Shown here one piece after another: positions 26,507-36,335 of a DNA stretch of 37,956 nt. Each line of letters opens with the position of its first letter. The stretch's first letter is position 1. Source of the DNA: an uncultured Prochlorococcus sp. (GTDB lineage: Bacteria; Cyanobacteriota; Cyanobacteriia; PCC-6307; Cyanobiaceae); assembly GCA_902534685.1 (NCBI GenBank), contig CACAQP010000005.1, forward strand, positions 1-37,956, given 5' to 3'. Below the pieces are notes generated by a model, which worked only from the letters and a program-made list of their open reading frames with translations, ran no database searches and had not been told where the DNA came from. A program made the translations under genes and the position numbers.

Positions 26507-26626
26507 CTAAATTATTAATAAGAATCTGAGTGCAAGAGGTAACCACAGACATAAAAGAAGCACTAGTAAAAGAGTAATAGCATGAATATTTGGGATGTAT
26601 TGCTCTTTAAAAATTTGCGTCTTCAT
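26507..26626 (-). CDS. Single-TM microprotein (MKTQIFKEQYIPNIHAITLLLVLLLCLWLPLALRFLLII)
   Basis: ATG..TAG, 39 aa. Confidence 0.5.
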   Translation of the reverse strand: MKTQIFKEQYIPNIHAITLLLVLLLCLWLPLALRFLLII

Positions 26627-26629
26627 AAT

Positions 26630-26719
26630 TTATCTCGCTTTCTTAAGTTTGATTTCTCTTCTTATAAGCAGAGCTATGACTACAACACACATATTCATTA
26701 GAAATACGTCTAATGGCAT
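26630..26719 (-). CDS. Single-TM microprotein (MPLDVFLMNMCVVVIALLIRREIKLKKAR)
   Basis: ATG..TAA, 29 aa; stop 3 nt from the next micro-ORF start. Confidence 0.45.
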   Translation of the reverse strand: MPLDVFLMNMCVVVIALLIRREIKLKKAR

Positions 26720-26783
26720 TTAATAAAAAGGTCTCTACTTAATTAATAGCAAGATTATTGATCTATGGATTAGTAAATGAATA

Positions 26784-26969
26784 TTATATTGAGATTCTAT
26801 CAAGCATCAATACATCTTGAGCTTGAATTGTATCCCTCATATCTTCATCTTCGGGATCTTTATAAGATTCAATTTCAGCTTGAATTTTTCTCTTATAAAC
26901 TCCCTTGATATAATCAATTTCTCTTCTTTCTTTATTAAGTATAGAAAATGGTGATCTTTTTAAGTTCAT
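26784..26969 (-). CDS. Small charged hypothetical protein
   Basis: 61 aa ORF from the track. Confidence 0.55.
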   Translation of the reverse strand: MNLKRSPFSILNKERREIDYIKGVYKRKIQAEIESYKDPEDEDMRDTIQAQDVLMLDRISI

Positions 26970-26996
26970 AACAATCTCCTTAAAAATAAGTTTTGA

Positions 26997-27134
26997 TTAG
27001 TTCCAGTTTTTGTCAGATTCAACAAGGCTATCCAATGTTTGTTGATTTCTGATTTCTTCCTCAAGAAGTTCTTCCTCTGATCTTTCTTCAAGCTCAGATT
27101 TATATTCTTCTTTTAGTTTGGATTTGGTAGACAT
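26997..27134 (-). CDS. Small Glu-rich hypothetical (MSTKSKLKEEYKSELEERSEEELLEEEIRNQQTLDSLVESDKNWN)
   Basis: ATG..TAA, 45 aa. Confidence 0.55.
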   Translation of the reverse strand: MSTKSKLKEEYKSELEERSEEELLEEEIRNQQTLDSLVESDKNWN

Positions 27135-27276
27135 TAGCTCATGACGACTACAACTATGTTCTAACTAGTCAGACAGGCCATCTGACTTGTAAATATGTAC
27201 GGTTTGAGGTACTCACATATACGGATAAAGGATCAACAATTGAATTTGAATATGGTTAAAATGTCAGAAATTTGGA

Positions 27277-27363
27277 TTAATTTTTCCCTTTAAGAATCAT
27301 CAGAATAGGCAGACCAATAAGCATCAGACTCCCATCAATTAGTAAAAAAGTATTTAGATTCAT
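27277..27363 (-). CDS. Single-TM microprotein (MNLNTFLLIDGSLMLIGLPILMILKGKN)
   Basis: ATG..TAA, 28 aa. Confidence 0.45.
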   Translation of the reverse strand: MNLNTFLLIDGSLMLIGLPILMILKGKN

Positions 27364-27371
27364 TTTTCTAT

Positions 27372-27551
27372 TTATTCGAACATATTCCAACTAAAAGTTA
27401 TACCTTTTTTAATTGGGTCTTTTTTCATATCATTCATCTCTTTTCTGATTTTGTTGTAGTACTCCAACTCTTCTGAATCATTAGAACCAAGACCATAATT
27501 CATGGTTGCCGCAAGATATATTCTGTGCATCCTGTATGACGATAATGACAT
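27372..27551 (-). CDS. Small hypothetical (MSLSSYRMHRIYLAATMNYGLGSNDSEELEYYNKIRKEMNDMKKDPIKKGITFSWNMFE)
   Basis: ATG..TAA, 59 aa. Confidence 0.6.
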   Translation of the reverse strand: MSLSSYRMHRIYLAATMNYGLGSNDSEELEYYNKIRKEMNDMKKDPIKKGITFSWNMFE

Positions 27552-27686
27552 TTCTTATAACAATTTTTTTAAATTTTAAAATATATAAAAGTTATTTAAG
27601 ACTAATTCGTTTATGTTTAGTAGTCTTAAAATTATTTTATTTTTTCAAATACTTATAAACTCAGTTATGGAGATACTTCTTGTTCA

Positions 27687-27758
<72 letters not shown>

Positions 27759-27768
27759 AATTTTAAAG

Positions 27769-27850
27769 TGGGCCGGGTTGGATTTGAACCAACGTAGGCA
27801 GAGCCAGCGGATTTACAGTCCGCCCCCTTTAACCACTCGGGCACCGACCC
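27769..27850 (-). tRNA. tRNA-Tyr (anticodon GUA)
   Basis: Minus strand GGGTCGGTGCCCGAGTGGTTAA..GCGGACTGTAAATCCGC..GGTTCAAATCCAACCCGGCCCA; class II with variable arm. Confidence 0.96.
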
Positions 27851-27949
27851 CCACTATTTGAACTTATCAGTTAATGGACACTTTGTGTGAAATTGTTTTG
27901 GTTTTTTTGTTTCTTTCTAGATAGCATTTGTAAAGAAAGGACTTTAATG

Positions 27950-28393
27950 ATGATGAATATTTTATTGATAAATGGACCAAATCTAAATCTTTTGGGCACT
28001 AGAGAGCCTGAAATATATGGTAATAAAACATTGAGTGACATAGAAAAAGATTTAACTAAAGTTGCTAAAGAAAAAAGTATTAATCTTGAATGTTTTCAAA
28101 GTAATCATGAAGGAGAAATAGTAGATAAAATTCAGGATTCTTTAAAAAGTATCCAAGGCATTCTTATAAATGCTGGCGCTTATACTCATACTTCGATTTC
28201 TATTCGTGATGCTTTAATTGGATCAAAAATTCCTTTTGTAGAGTTACATATTTCAAATATTTTCAGCAGGGAAGATTTTCGTAAAGAATCTTTCCTTACG
28301 GATAAAGCTATAGGAATTATTAGCGGATTCGGCATATCAAGTTATTCCTTAGCTCTTGAAGGAATCATTCGATATTTAAGTAGTAAGGATTAA
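27950..28393 (+). CDS. aroQ: 3-dehydroquinate dehydratase, type II (start among clustered ATGs near 27950)
   Basis: [63 protein letters not shown]. Confidence 0.95.
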   Translation: MMNILLINGPNLNLLGTREPEIYGNKTLSDIEKDLTKVAKEKSINLECFQSNHEGEIVDKIQDSLKSIQGILINAGAYTHTSISIRDALIGSKIPFVELHISNIFSREDFRKESFLTDKAIGIISGFGISSYSLALEGIIRYLSSKD

Positions 28394-29002
28394 ATGCTAG
28401 TCGATTTTAAAAGGCCCACTTCTCAAATTAAATATTTATCGTCATTTACCTCAGATGAGTGGATCAAACTCGCATTATCTAATCCAATAGATATTCTTAT
28501 AGATCATGCTCATTGTGAAAGAAAAGCAGCAGGAGTAGCCATTCAATTGATGTTTAGATATCCATCAGAACCAAATCTGGCAGAAGTTCTGAGTCCAATA
28601 GCGAGAGAGGAATTAGAGCATTTTGAAAAATTACTTTATTTTTTAAAGGATCTTGGACATTCTCTTAAGTCCTTAAAACCGCCTCCATATGGAGCTGAAC
28701 TGTCCAAGAATATAAGTAAGGAAGAGCCTAATAGAATGCTTGATAGTTTTTTAATAGCAGGACTTATTGAAGCAAGAAGTCATGAAAGATTAAGCTTACT
28801 TGCTCTGAATTCTGAAGATGAATCGTTTAAATTCCTTTATGAGTCTCTGCTAGAGAGCGAGGCAAGACATTTTGGAGTTTACTTGAAACTAGCGCAAACT
28901 AAATTCTCTAAAAATCAAACTTTCGAAAGGTTAGAGGAATTGTCTGAGATTGAGTCAGCAATACTAGCTGAAACTTTTATGATGCCAAGGGTACATAGCT
29001 AA
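28394..29002 (+). CDS. miaE: tRNA-(ms2io6A)-hydroxylase
   Basis: 202 aa; DHAHCERKAAGVAIQLM, REELEHFEK, GLIEARSHERL, ESEARHFGVY di-iron motifs. Confidence 0.93.
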   Translation: MLVDFKRPTSQIKYLSSFTSDEWIKLALSNPIDILIDHAHCERKAAGVAIQLMFRYPSEPNLAEVLSPIAREELEHFEKLLYFLKDLGHSLKSLKPPPYGAELSKNISKEEPNRMLDSFLIAGLIEARSHERLSLLALNSEDESFKFLYESLLESEARHFGVYLKLAQTKFSKNQTFERLEELSEIESAILAETFMMPRVHS

Positions 29003-29018
29003 AGTTAATAAAATAAAA

Positions 29019-29774
29019 ATGATAATAAACAAGTTCTTAAGTTTACTTAATCGATATAAAACTGATTTACCAACATTCACCATCGTTGGTGTAGGCCCTG
29101 GAGATCCATCGCTTTTAACAATTGCTGCTGTAGATGCTATAAAAAAAGCGAAAGTTATAGTTTTCCCAATATCAAATGATAATAAAAAGAGTTTCGCTGC
29201 AGAGATAGTCAAGAAATATATCAAATTTAAAAAAAATATACCTATAATTTTTCCGATGGCTAGGAAGGATTTTGATCCTGATGAAATATGGTCTAACGCA
29301 GTAGAAAAAATTGTGAAATTTATAAAAAATGGTGAATCAGTTGTTTTACTTTGTCTAGGAGATACCTCAATATTTGCAAGTTCTTCTAATATTTTGAGGA
29401 TAATAAAGCATAATTATCCAGAAATCATTACCAAAACCATACCTGGTATTTCTTCTCTATCAGCAACAGCAGCTTTGAATGATTTTGATCTTGTTAAAAA
29501 AGGTGAGACTTTAATAATTAAAGAGTGCCCTTCTTCTAATTCAGAATTAACATCCTTAATTAAGGAAAGTAGAGAGAATAAAACGGTCTTGGCCATTATG
29601 AAAATTGGGAAAAGGTGGAATTTAGTTAGGGAAACTTTAAAAAAAGAGGATATTTTCAAAAAATCATTAATTGCTTTGAGTGTTGGTACTCCTGATCAAA
29701 TTATTCAATATGCATCCCAATATAATAAAGAGAAGATGCCTTATTTTTCTCTGATTTTGATAAGGTTCGATTAA
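29019..29774 (+). CDS. cobI: Precorrin-2 C(20)-methyltransferase
   Basis: 251 aa; TIVGVGPGDPSLLTIAAVDAIKKA; VVLLCLGDTSIFASSSNI; PGISSLSATAA. Confidence 0.9.
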   Translation: MIINKFLSLLNRYKTDLPTFTIVGVGPGDPSLLTIAAVDAIKKAKVIVFPISNDNKKSFAAEIVKKYIKFKKNIPIIFPMARKDFDPDEIWSNAVEKIVKFIKNGESVVLLCLGDTSIFASSSNILRIIKHNYPEIITKTIPGISSLSATAALNDFDLVKKGETLIIKECPSSNSELTSLIKESRENKTVLAIMKIGKRWNLVRETLKKEDIFKKSLIALSVGTPDQIIQYASQYNKEKMPYFSLILIRFD

Positions 29775-30259
29775 TGCATAAAAAAGAACAATTCGTTGAA
29801 AATCAATTTACATGGCCAATATGTAAAAAACTATTATTTCTTATTCTTGAAGATAAGGTTAGTGATGTATTTGTCTGTGAATTAGTTTGGGAAAGACTTT
29901 TTTATTATAAAGAACTATCTATAAATGATTGGGCCTTTAGCGCATTAACACCTTCTTATTGGTCAGAAAAATTTGAAAAAGCTCCTCAAATTATTTCAGA
30001 GCGATCAGCCTCAGTACATTTGACTCGATCAATTCCAAAAGACTATAAAAAGGGATTGAAAAATTTTCTTAATTTTAAAGGATATAAGATTAATGAACTC
30101 TATCCAAGAAGGACTAGAAGAGCGACGGCAGTAAATTGGTTGATTTATTGGGCGATTGAAAATGATTGTTTTTCAAAAGATGATGGATTAATGCCAAGTT
30201 CTAGTTCACCTCCTGCTAATCCAGTTAAAGGACATTTTGGCGATCCAGAAATTAAATAA
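29774..30259 (+). CDS. DUF1823 family protein
   Basis: 161 aa; VCELVWERLFY..APQIISERSASVHLTRSIP..YPRRTRRATAVNWLIYW. Confidence 0.8.
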   Translation: MHKKEQFVENQFTWPICKKLLFLILEDKVSDVFVCELVWERLFYYKELSINDWAFSALTPSYWSEKFEKAPQIISERSASVHLTRSIPKDYKKGLKNFLNFKGYKINELYPRRTRRATAVNWLIYWAIENDCFSKDDGLMPSSSSPPANPVKGHFGDPEIK

Positions 30260-30334
30260 GTTTTTTTTGAATAGGGTAAATGATTTTATTAAAGGTATAG
30301 TTGTAATGAATACTACTTTCTTTGGAGAGAAGAA

Positions 30335-31708
30335 TTGATTCTTTCTAAAATAGCAATTATTGGAAGACCGAACGTTGGGAAATCAACCTTAGTTAATCGT
30401 CTTTGCCAAAGTAATGATGCAATAGTATTTGATAAGCCTGGTGTTACAAGAGATAGAACTTATCAAAATGCTTCATGGGGAGGTAAGGAATTTCAAATAG
30501 TCGATACTGGAGGTTTAGTTTTTGATGATGATAGTGAATTTCTTCCAGAAATAAGAACTCAAGTTTTCTTGGCTCTAGAAGAGGCTTCAATTGCCTTATT
30601 TGTGGTAGATGGAAATCAAGGTGTTACTGATGGTGATTTATCAATAGCTAAGTGGTTAAGAAACTCAAGCTGTAAAACAATTGTTGCAGTTAATAAATGT
30701 GAATCGACTACTCTTGGAATCTCCATGGCTTCAGAGTTCTGGAAATTAGGATTAGGTGAACCTTACCCCGTTTCCGCTATTCATGGTTCAGGTACTGGGG
30801 ATCTTTTAGATCTGGTTATAAGCGATTTTCCTGAAAATAATATTCAGGATGAAGAAGAAAAGATAATGATGTCAATTATAGGCAGGCCAAATGTTGGTAA
30901 ATCTAGTTTGTTAAATTCAATTTCTGGAGAAAAAAGAGCAATAGTTAGTGATATTAGTGGAACGACAACTGATTCAATAGATACTCTTATAAAAAGAGGA
31001 GAACATCAATGGAAAATTGTTGATACTGCAGGGATTAGAAGAAAGAAAAATGTTAAATATGGGACTGAATTCTTTGGTATTAATAGGGCTTTCAAATCTA
31101 TAGATAGAAGTGATGTGTGTGTATTAGTTATAGATGCTATGGATGGAGTAACTGATCAAGATCAGAAATTGGCAGGACGAATAGAAGAACAAGGCAGAGC
31201 TTGTATAATTGTTGTAAATAAATGGGATCTTGTAGAAAAAAATAGTTCAACAATATATCAAGTAGAAAAAGAACTTAGATCTAAACTTTATTTCCTACAC
31301 TGGTCAAAAATGATTTTTATATCTGCTTTAACTGGTCAAAGAGTTGATAAAATTTTTGAACATGCCCTTAATGCTGTAAATCAACATAGAAGGAGAGTAA
31401 CAACATCTGTGGTTAATGAAGTTCTTAAAGAGGCTATTAGTTGGAAAAGTCCACCAACAATAAGAAGTGGGAAGCAAGGTAGACTTTATTACGGTACTCA
31501 AGTAAAGAATAGACCTCCTACGTTTACTCTTTTTGTAAATGATCCGAAATTGTTTGGAATAACATACAGGAGATATATTGAAAAACAAATTAGATTAAAT
31601 TTAGGTTTTGAAGGCACACCACTCATATTACTTTGGAGAGGTAAACAGCAAAGAGCATTAAATAAAGAAGTGGAAAAGGAAAATATCGAATTAATTAAAA
31701 AAGATTAA
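30335..31708 (+). CDS. der: Ribosome biogenesis GTPase Der (EngA)
   Basis: 457 aa; tandem GTPase domains [12 protein letters not shown] and [14 protein letters not shown]-like C-terminus; TTG start. Confidence 0.97.
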   Translation: MILSKIAIIGRPNVGKSTLVNRLCQSNDAIVFDKPGVTRDRTYQNASWGGKEFQIVDTGGLVFDDDSEFLPEIRTQVFLALEEASIALFVVDGNQGVTDGDLSIAKWLRNSSCKTIVAVNKCESTTLGISMASEFWKLGLGEPYPVSAIHGSGTGDLLDLVISDFPENNIQDEEEKIMMSIIGRPNVGKSSLLNSISGEKRAIVSDISGTTTDSIDTLIKRGEHQWKIVDTAGIRRKKNVKYGTEFFGINRAFKSIDRSDVCVLVIDAMDGVTDQDQKLAGRIEEQGRACIIVVNKWDLVEKNSSTIYQVEKELRSKLYFLHWSKMIFISALTGQRVDKIFEHALNAVNQHRRRVTTSVVNEVLKEAISWKSPPTIRSGKQGRLYYGTQVKNRPPTFTLFVNDPKLFGITYRRYIEKQIRLNLGFEGTPLILLWRGKQQRALNKEVEKENIELIKKD

Positions 31709-32622
31709 TGAATTTACTTACCAAATTTTCTGTTGGTCAATATGTTTATGGCAATAGAAGTTGGCTAAGAATTATTGATAGTAGATTAAAAATAATTCTG
31801 GTAATGATTTTTTTAATCACTCCAATTTGGGCAGGTCCAATTTGGAGATTGAGTTTAGTGGGTTTTTTACTATTAATTACTTTTTTAAGTTTATTACCAT
31901 CAAGAGTATGGTGGCGATCATTATTTTTTCTCTTATGTTTATCGATATTAGTTGGATGTATTTCAATATTTGCCTCTTCTGATATTCAATCTCTTGATAG
32001 TTACTTAAGAAATCCTAACGAGTTGCAAGTAGTACTGGAAAGCGATAAGAAATGGAACATTTTGCAAATTCCCTCGCAGAAGATATGGTTTATAAATTTT
32101 GGTCCCTATAATTTATCAAGAAAAGCTTATGAACTAGGGATAAAAACCTCAACTTTGATATTTACAGTTATTCATAGTGTTAATTTGATGCTTTTAACTA
32201 CATTACAAGAAGATCTTGTATGGGGATTAAGTTGGTTTTTGCATCCACTAAGAAAAATCGGATTACCTATTAGTAAGTGGCTTTTTCAGTTATTAATTGC
32301 ACTGCGTTTTATCCCTTTAGTACAGGAAGAATTTCAAAATATAATTAAATCAGTCTCAGTTAGATCAATAAATTTTCGAACTTTAGGATTGAAGAAATCC
32401 TTTAATATCCTATTAATTCTTGTTGAAAGATTATTTCAAAATATATTCCTGAGGATAGATCAAGGAGCGGAATCTTTACTTTCCAAGAGAGAAATTATTA
32501 TAAAAACTAATAGATTTAGAACTTTATATCCTTCGAAATCTCTCAATGTAATTGTTAATACATTATCGATTTGTTTTATTTGCATAGCAATTTTTCTTAG
32601 AAAACTGTATGGTGCATTATAA
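31708..32622 (+). CDS. Energy-coupling factor transporter transmembrane protein (EcfT/CbiQ family)
   Basis: 304 aa multi-TM; GQYVYGNRSWLRIIDSRLKIIL; LIALRFIPLVQEEFQNI. Confidence 0.88.
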   Translation: MNLLTKFSVGQYVYGNRSWLRIIDSRLKIILVMIFLITPIWAGPIWRLSLVGFLLLITFLSLLPSRVWWRSLFFLLCLSILVGCISIFASSDIQSLDSYLRNPNELQVVLESDKKWNILQIPSQKIWFINFGPYNLSRKAYELGIKTSTLIFTVIHSVNLMLLTTLQEDLVWGLSWFLHPLRKIGLPISKWLFQLLIALRFIPLVQEEFQNIIKSVSVRSINFRTLGLKKSFNILLILVERLFQNIFLRIDQGAESLLSKREIIIKTNRFRTLYPSKSLNVIVNTLSICFICIAIFLRKLYGAL

Positions 32623-32640
32623 ATAACACAATATTTAGGT

Positions 32641-32907
32641 TTGAGTTCTGAGCGTTATTTAAACCATCCAACTTTTGGGATGTTGTACCAGGTTTCTCAT
32701 GGAAACGATGGAAGAGATATTTATGCAACCTTATATGCACAAAAAATGTTTTTTTTGGTTGAAATTAGGCAGAGAGAAGTTTTTTTTGAAGTTATACCTT
32801 ACTTAGATGCCCGTAATCAGGCTGAATTAAACATACAAAAAGCCAGAAGAAAAGGATCTGAAGAGCTATCTAAGTGGGAGAATTTATTCACACAAACTTT
32901 CTTATAA
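32641..32907 (+). CDS. pipX: PII-interacting protein X; TTG start
   Basis: 88 aa; ERYLNHPTFGMLYQVSHGNDGRDIYATLYAQKMFFLVE. Confidence 0.95.
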   Translation: MSSERYLNHPTFGMLYQVSHGNDGRDIYATLYAQKMFFLVEIRQREVFFEVIPYLDARNQAELNIQKARRKGSEELSKWENLFTQTFL

Positions 32908-32909
32908 AG

Positions 32910-33545
32910 TTGAACCTTTCAAATTTTTTAAAAATAAAAGATAAAATCCCACCTAACGTTAATATTCTTGCAGTTAGTAAAGGATTTAAAAGTCAAGAAA
33001 TCAAGACTATTCATAATATTGGTCAGAATGATTTTGGAGAGAGTAAATTTCAAGAGGCTTTTGAAAAACAACTAATCCTAAAAGAACTTGAACAAATAAA
33101 ATGGCACTTTATTGGACGAATACAAAGTAATAAAATTAGAAAGATAGTTCAAAACTTTAAATATATTCATTCAGTAGATTCATTAGAAAAGTTGAAAAAG
33201 ATTTCCAATGTTGCATTGGAAGAACAGGAGAATCCATTTATATTGTTGCAGGTAAAGTTTAGTGATGACCCCAATAAAGGCGGCTTTACTCCTGAACTTC
33301 TAATATCGAAATGGAGAGAAATTCTAGAATTAAAAAATATCAAATTAACAGGTTTGATGACTATTAATCCTAAAGGACTTAGCTCCAAGGACAATTCGGT
33401 ATTGTTTAAAAAATGTCGCTCGTTAGCTGATTCACTTCAACTACGAGATTGTTCAATGGGAATGTCAGGGGATTGGAAAGAAGCTATTGATGCCGGATCA
33501 ACTTGGGTAAGATTAGGTTCATTAATTTTTGGAGAAAGATACTAA
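32910..33545 (+). CDS. pipY: PLP homeostasis protein YggS/PipY (start GTG 32874 or TTG 32910)
   Basis: ILAVSKGFKSQEI..FGESKFQEAFEK..WHFIGRIQSNK..GMSGDWKEAIDAGSTWVRLGSLIFGER. Confidence 0.94.
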   Translation: MNLSNFLKIKDKIPPNVNILAVSKGFKSQEIKTIHNIGQNDFGESKFQEAFEKQLILKELEQIKWHFIGRIQSNKIRKIVQNFKYIHSVDSLEKLKKISNVALEEQENPFILLQVKFSDDPNKGGFTPELLISKWREILELKNIKLTGLMTINPKGLSSKDNSVLFKKCRSLADSLQLRDCSMGMSGDWKEAIDAGSTWVRLGSLIFGERY

Positions 33546-33693
33546 ATATTTTTTTTTTTAAAAAATCTTATCTATAAACTTGCAGTAAGGTATAAGGAAC
33601 GTTATTTAAGTATAGGTAGTTTATTCATTTAAAAAATGAATCTATTACTTATGGTTTTATACCTATGTAATTAATTTTAAGAGGATTTAAAAG

Positions 33694-34269
33694 GTGTCAC
33701 TTATTTCTCGATTAAAGGCAGTAGTTGCAGGTGATGAGTATCTCGATGATGATTTTGATGATTTTGATTATGCATCTGAGGATGAATTAAATGGTATTAA
33801 TAATTTCAAACAAAATCAAGAAAAATCTAATACCCTTGCCAATTCAAATCCATTTGATTTTATGAATAACAACAGATCATCAAAAGTTGTAGGAATGCCA
33901 GGAATCTCGAATTCATCTTCAGAAGTAAGCTTAATGGAACCTAGAAGTTTCGATGAGATGCCTCAAGCTATACAAGCATTAAGAGAGAGGAAAACTGTAA
34001 TACTTAATTTAACTATGATGGACCCTGATCAAGCTCAAAGAGCAGTTGATTTTGTTGCTGGAGGTACATATGCTATTGATGGGCATCAAGAGAGAGTTGG
34101 TGAAAGTATTTTCCTTTTTGCTCCAAGTTGTGTAAACGTCACTAGCTCTTCTCCAGAAGAAGCTTCTCCTTCAAATTTATCAACAGACAATTCAGCACAA
34201 TATAGTTTAGGAAATAACATAGCACCAGAACCAGCTTGGGGTAATTCTAAATTAAGTGCTTTTTCATGA
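33694..34269 (+). CDS. sepF: Cell division protein SepF; GTG start
   Basis: 191 aa; [63 protein letters not shown]. Confidence 0.95.
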   Translation: MSLISRLKAVVAGDEYLDDDFDDFDYASEDELNGINNFKQNQEKSNTLANSNPFDFMNNNRSSKVVGMPGISNSSSEVSLMEPRSFDEMPQAIQALRERKTVILNLTMMDPDQAQRAVDFVAGGTYAIDGHQERVGESIFLFAPSCVNVTSSSPEEASPSNLSTDNSAQYSLGNNIAPEPAWGNSKLSAFS

Positions 34270-34276
34270 TTAATTC

Positions 34277-35089
34277 GTGACTAATAAAATTGCGATTATT
34301 GGTTTTGGAAATATTGCAAACGCCATTTTAACCCCTCTACTAGATAAAGACTTAATTCAGCCAGAAGATGTGTATTGTGTTGTAAATTCGGAAAAAAGTT
34401 TAGAAAATTTAAAAAAAAATTATAAATATAATATAAACGTTTATAAATCAAGTTCTAAAGACTCAAAAATAATTTGGGATTGTCAAGTTAAACTTCTTTC
34501 GGTAAAACCGCAGCATTTTAAGGATATATTTGAGGCTGAGGATATAAAAAACAAGGACAATTTATTAGTTTCAATTCTTGCGGGAGTTTCCATAAATAGA
34601 CTGACTCAAAAATTTCCTAATCATAAATGTGTGAGAGTTGTCACAAATATTCCAATAACTGTTGGGAAGGGTTTAACAGGAATAGCTTGGGGTGAAAATC
34701 TTACAAAAGATCAGAAAGAAGTTACAAAAAAATTATTTGAAAATGCTAGTAAAGTATTCGAATTTGAGGAAGCATATCTTGATATATTTTTAGCATTAAC
34801 TTCTTCCGGACCTGCAATTATTGCTTTAATTATAGAAGCGTTAAGTGATGGAGGGTTAAGCGGTGGATTATCAAAGAAACTTTCAGAAGAACTTGTTATG
34901 GAGATGATACTTGGAACTATCAGTTTAATAAAAGAAAAAAAACTTACTACTTCTGAACTAAAGAATTTAGTAACCTCTCCAGGCGGAACTACTATTTCTG
35001 CCTTAAGGGTATTAGAAAAAAAGAGTATAAGGTCAGCGTTAATTGAATCAATAGTTTCGGCAAGTAACCGAAGTAAAGAGTTTAGCTAG
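34277..35089 (+). CDS. proC: Pyrroline-5-carboxylate reductase; GTG start
   Basis: 270 aa; IAIIGFGNIANAIL; RVVTNIPITVGKG; TSSGPAIIALIIEALSDGG; TSPGGTTISALRVLE. Confidence 0.96.
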   Translation: MTNKIAIIGFGNIANAILTPLLDKDLIQPEDVYCVVNSEKSLENLKKNYKYNINVYKSSSKDSKIIWDCQVKLLSVKPQHFKDIFEAEDIKNKDNLLVSILAGVSINRLTQKFPNHKCVRVVTNIPITVGKGLTGIAWGENLTKDQKEVTKKLFENASKVFEFEEAYLDIFLALTSSGPAIIALIIEALSDGGLSGGLSKKLSEELVMEMILGTISLIKEKKLTTSELKNLVTSPGGTTISALRVLEKKSIRSALIESIVSASNRSKEFS

Positions 35090-36252
35090 TTTTTGAAATT
35101 ATCCTTTAGATCCTTATAAACTTTATCAAGCGAATCTATATTTTTGGTGATTGTATATCTCTCAAGTACTCTATTTCTAGCTTTAATCCCAAGATCTTTT
35201 GTAAATGAGGGGTGTTCAATCAGAACTGGGATTATAGTTTTTAGTTGTGAAGTTACATTTTCAGTCGAAATTACAATTCCTGCTCCCTTATCTAAGACTT
35301 CACCATCAGCTCCTGCATCTGTAGCTACACATGCAGTACCAGTAGACATTGCCTCTAAAAGTGATAACGACAAACCCTCGACTAAGCTTGGCAAAAAAAA
35401 TACTTCTGCTATTTGCATTATTGCTACCCTAGTTTCTAAATTTAATTCAGGACCCCACCAAATTAATTTCTCTTTGCTAAGGTTAGAAAAACTATTTTCA
35501 AGTGTTGGCTTCATTGGTCCATCTCCAACAATAACTAATTTGCAATTATCTTTTTTTGTTTGGCGCCAAGATCGTAAAAGTGCTTCTACATTCTTTTCAT
35601 TTGCAATCCTACCCATATACAAAAAGATTCTTGCATCTCCCAATTTCTTTTTAACTTGATCATATTTATTGTTTTTTTTGTAATAAGGTCTCCAAATATT
35701 TTCATCAACTCCATTAGGAATAATGATTTGTTTTTCTTTAGGTACTCCTAATTTCTCAAGAACATTTTTTTGAGGTTCCGAAAAAACTATTATCTTATCG
35801 AACTTAGCTAGAGAGGGAGCATATAATTGATATGTTAGTTGTTGAGTGCTCGCAGTTAAATTTCTATTATTAGCATCAAATGCTGGATGAAATGTTCCGA
35901 TTAGTGGGACATTAATTTTCTTACAAAGGTCTGGTAGTCTAAAGTCTAAGGGAGATAAAGTTAGACTAGCATGAACTATATCAGGTTTTAATCTTTCCAA
36001 TGATAGCCTAAGCTCTTTTTCTGCTCTTGGAGAAGGGATTGTATAAACTTGGGATTTAATTAAATATGGAAGACTTACTTCGGGATCATTTGCAAGAAAT
36101 AATGGTTTTGATGAATTTGAATTAGATGGATTATCGAAATGGATAAAACTAACTTTATGCCCTCTGGCCTTCAATTCTTCAGTAGTTGAATTACCGTAAG
36201 TTACATTTCCACAAAAGGGAGATTTCTTACCCAACCAAGCAATATGAACCAC
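35086..36252 (-). CDS. Glycosyltransferase family 4
   Basis: 388 aa; IIIPNGVDENIWRPY, LYMGRIANEKNVEALLRSW, FFLPSLVEGLSLSLLEAMSTGTACVATDAGADGEV. Confidence 0.92.
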   Translation of the reverse strand: MVHIAWLGKKSPFCGNVTYGNSTTEELKARGHKVSFIHFDNPSNSNSSKPLFLANDPEVSLPYLIKSQVYTIPSPRAEKELRLSLERLKPDIVHASLTLSPLDFRLPDLCKKINVPLIGTFHPAFDANNRNLTASTQQLTYQLYAPSLAKFDKIIVFSEPQKNVLEKLGVPKEKQIIIPNGVDENIWRPYYKKNNKYDQVKKKLGDARIFLYMGRIANEKNVEALLRSWRQTKKDNCKLVIVGDGPMKPTLENSFSNLSKEKLIWWGPELNLETRVAIMQIAEVFFLPSLVEGLSLSLLEAMSTGTACVATDAGADGEVLDKGAGIVISTENVTSQLKTIIPVLIEHPSFTKDLGIKARNRVLERYTITKNIDSLDKVYKDLKDNFKN

Positions 36253-36335
36253 ATTAATTGAATGAACTATTTAATAAGTTACCAGTCGGAGACCCCAAGA
36301 TCATATTTTTAGATTTTTTAGTTGTTTATAAAATG

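Noticed and set aside
31328-31588. Antisense ORF in der, and similarly 18629..18811, 24462..24653, 28964..29224, 29414..29659, 33167..33394, 35144..35659, 37399..37581
   Set aside because: All opposite convincing conserved genes, without recognizable motifs.
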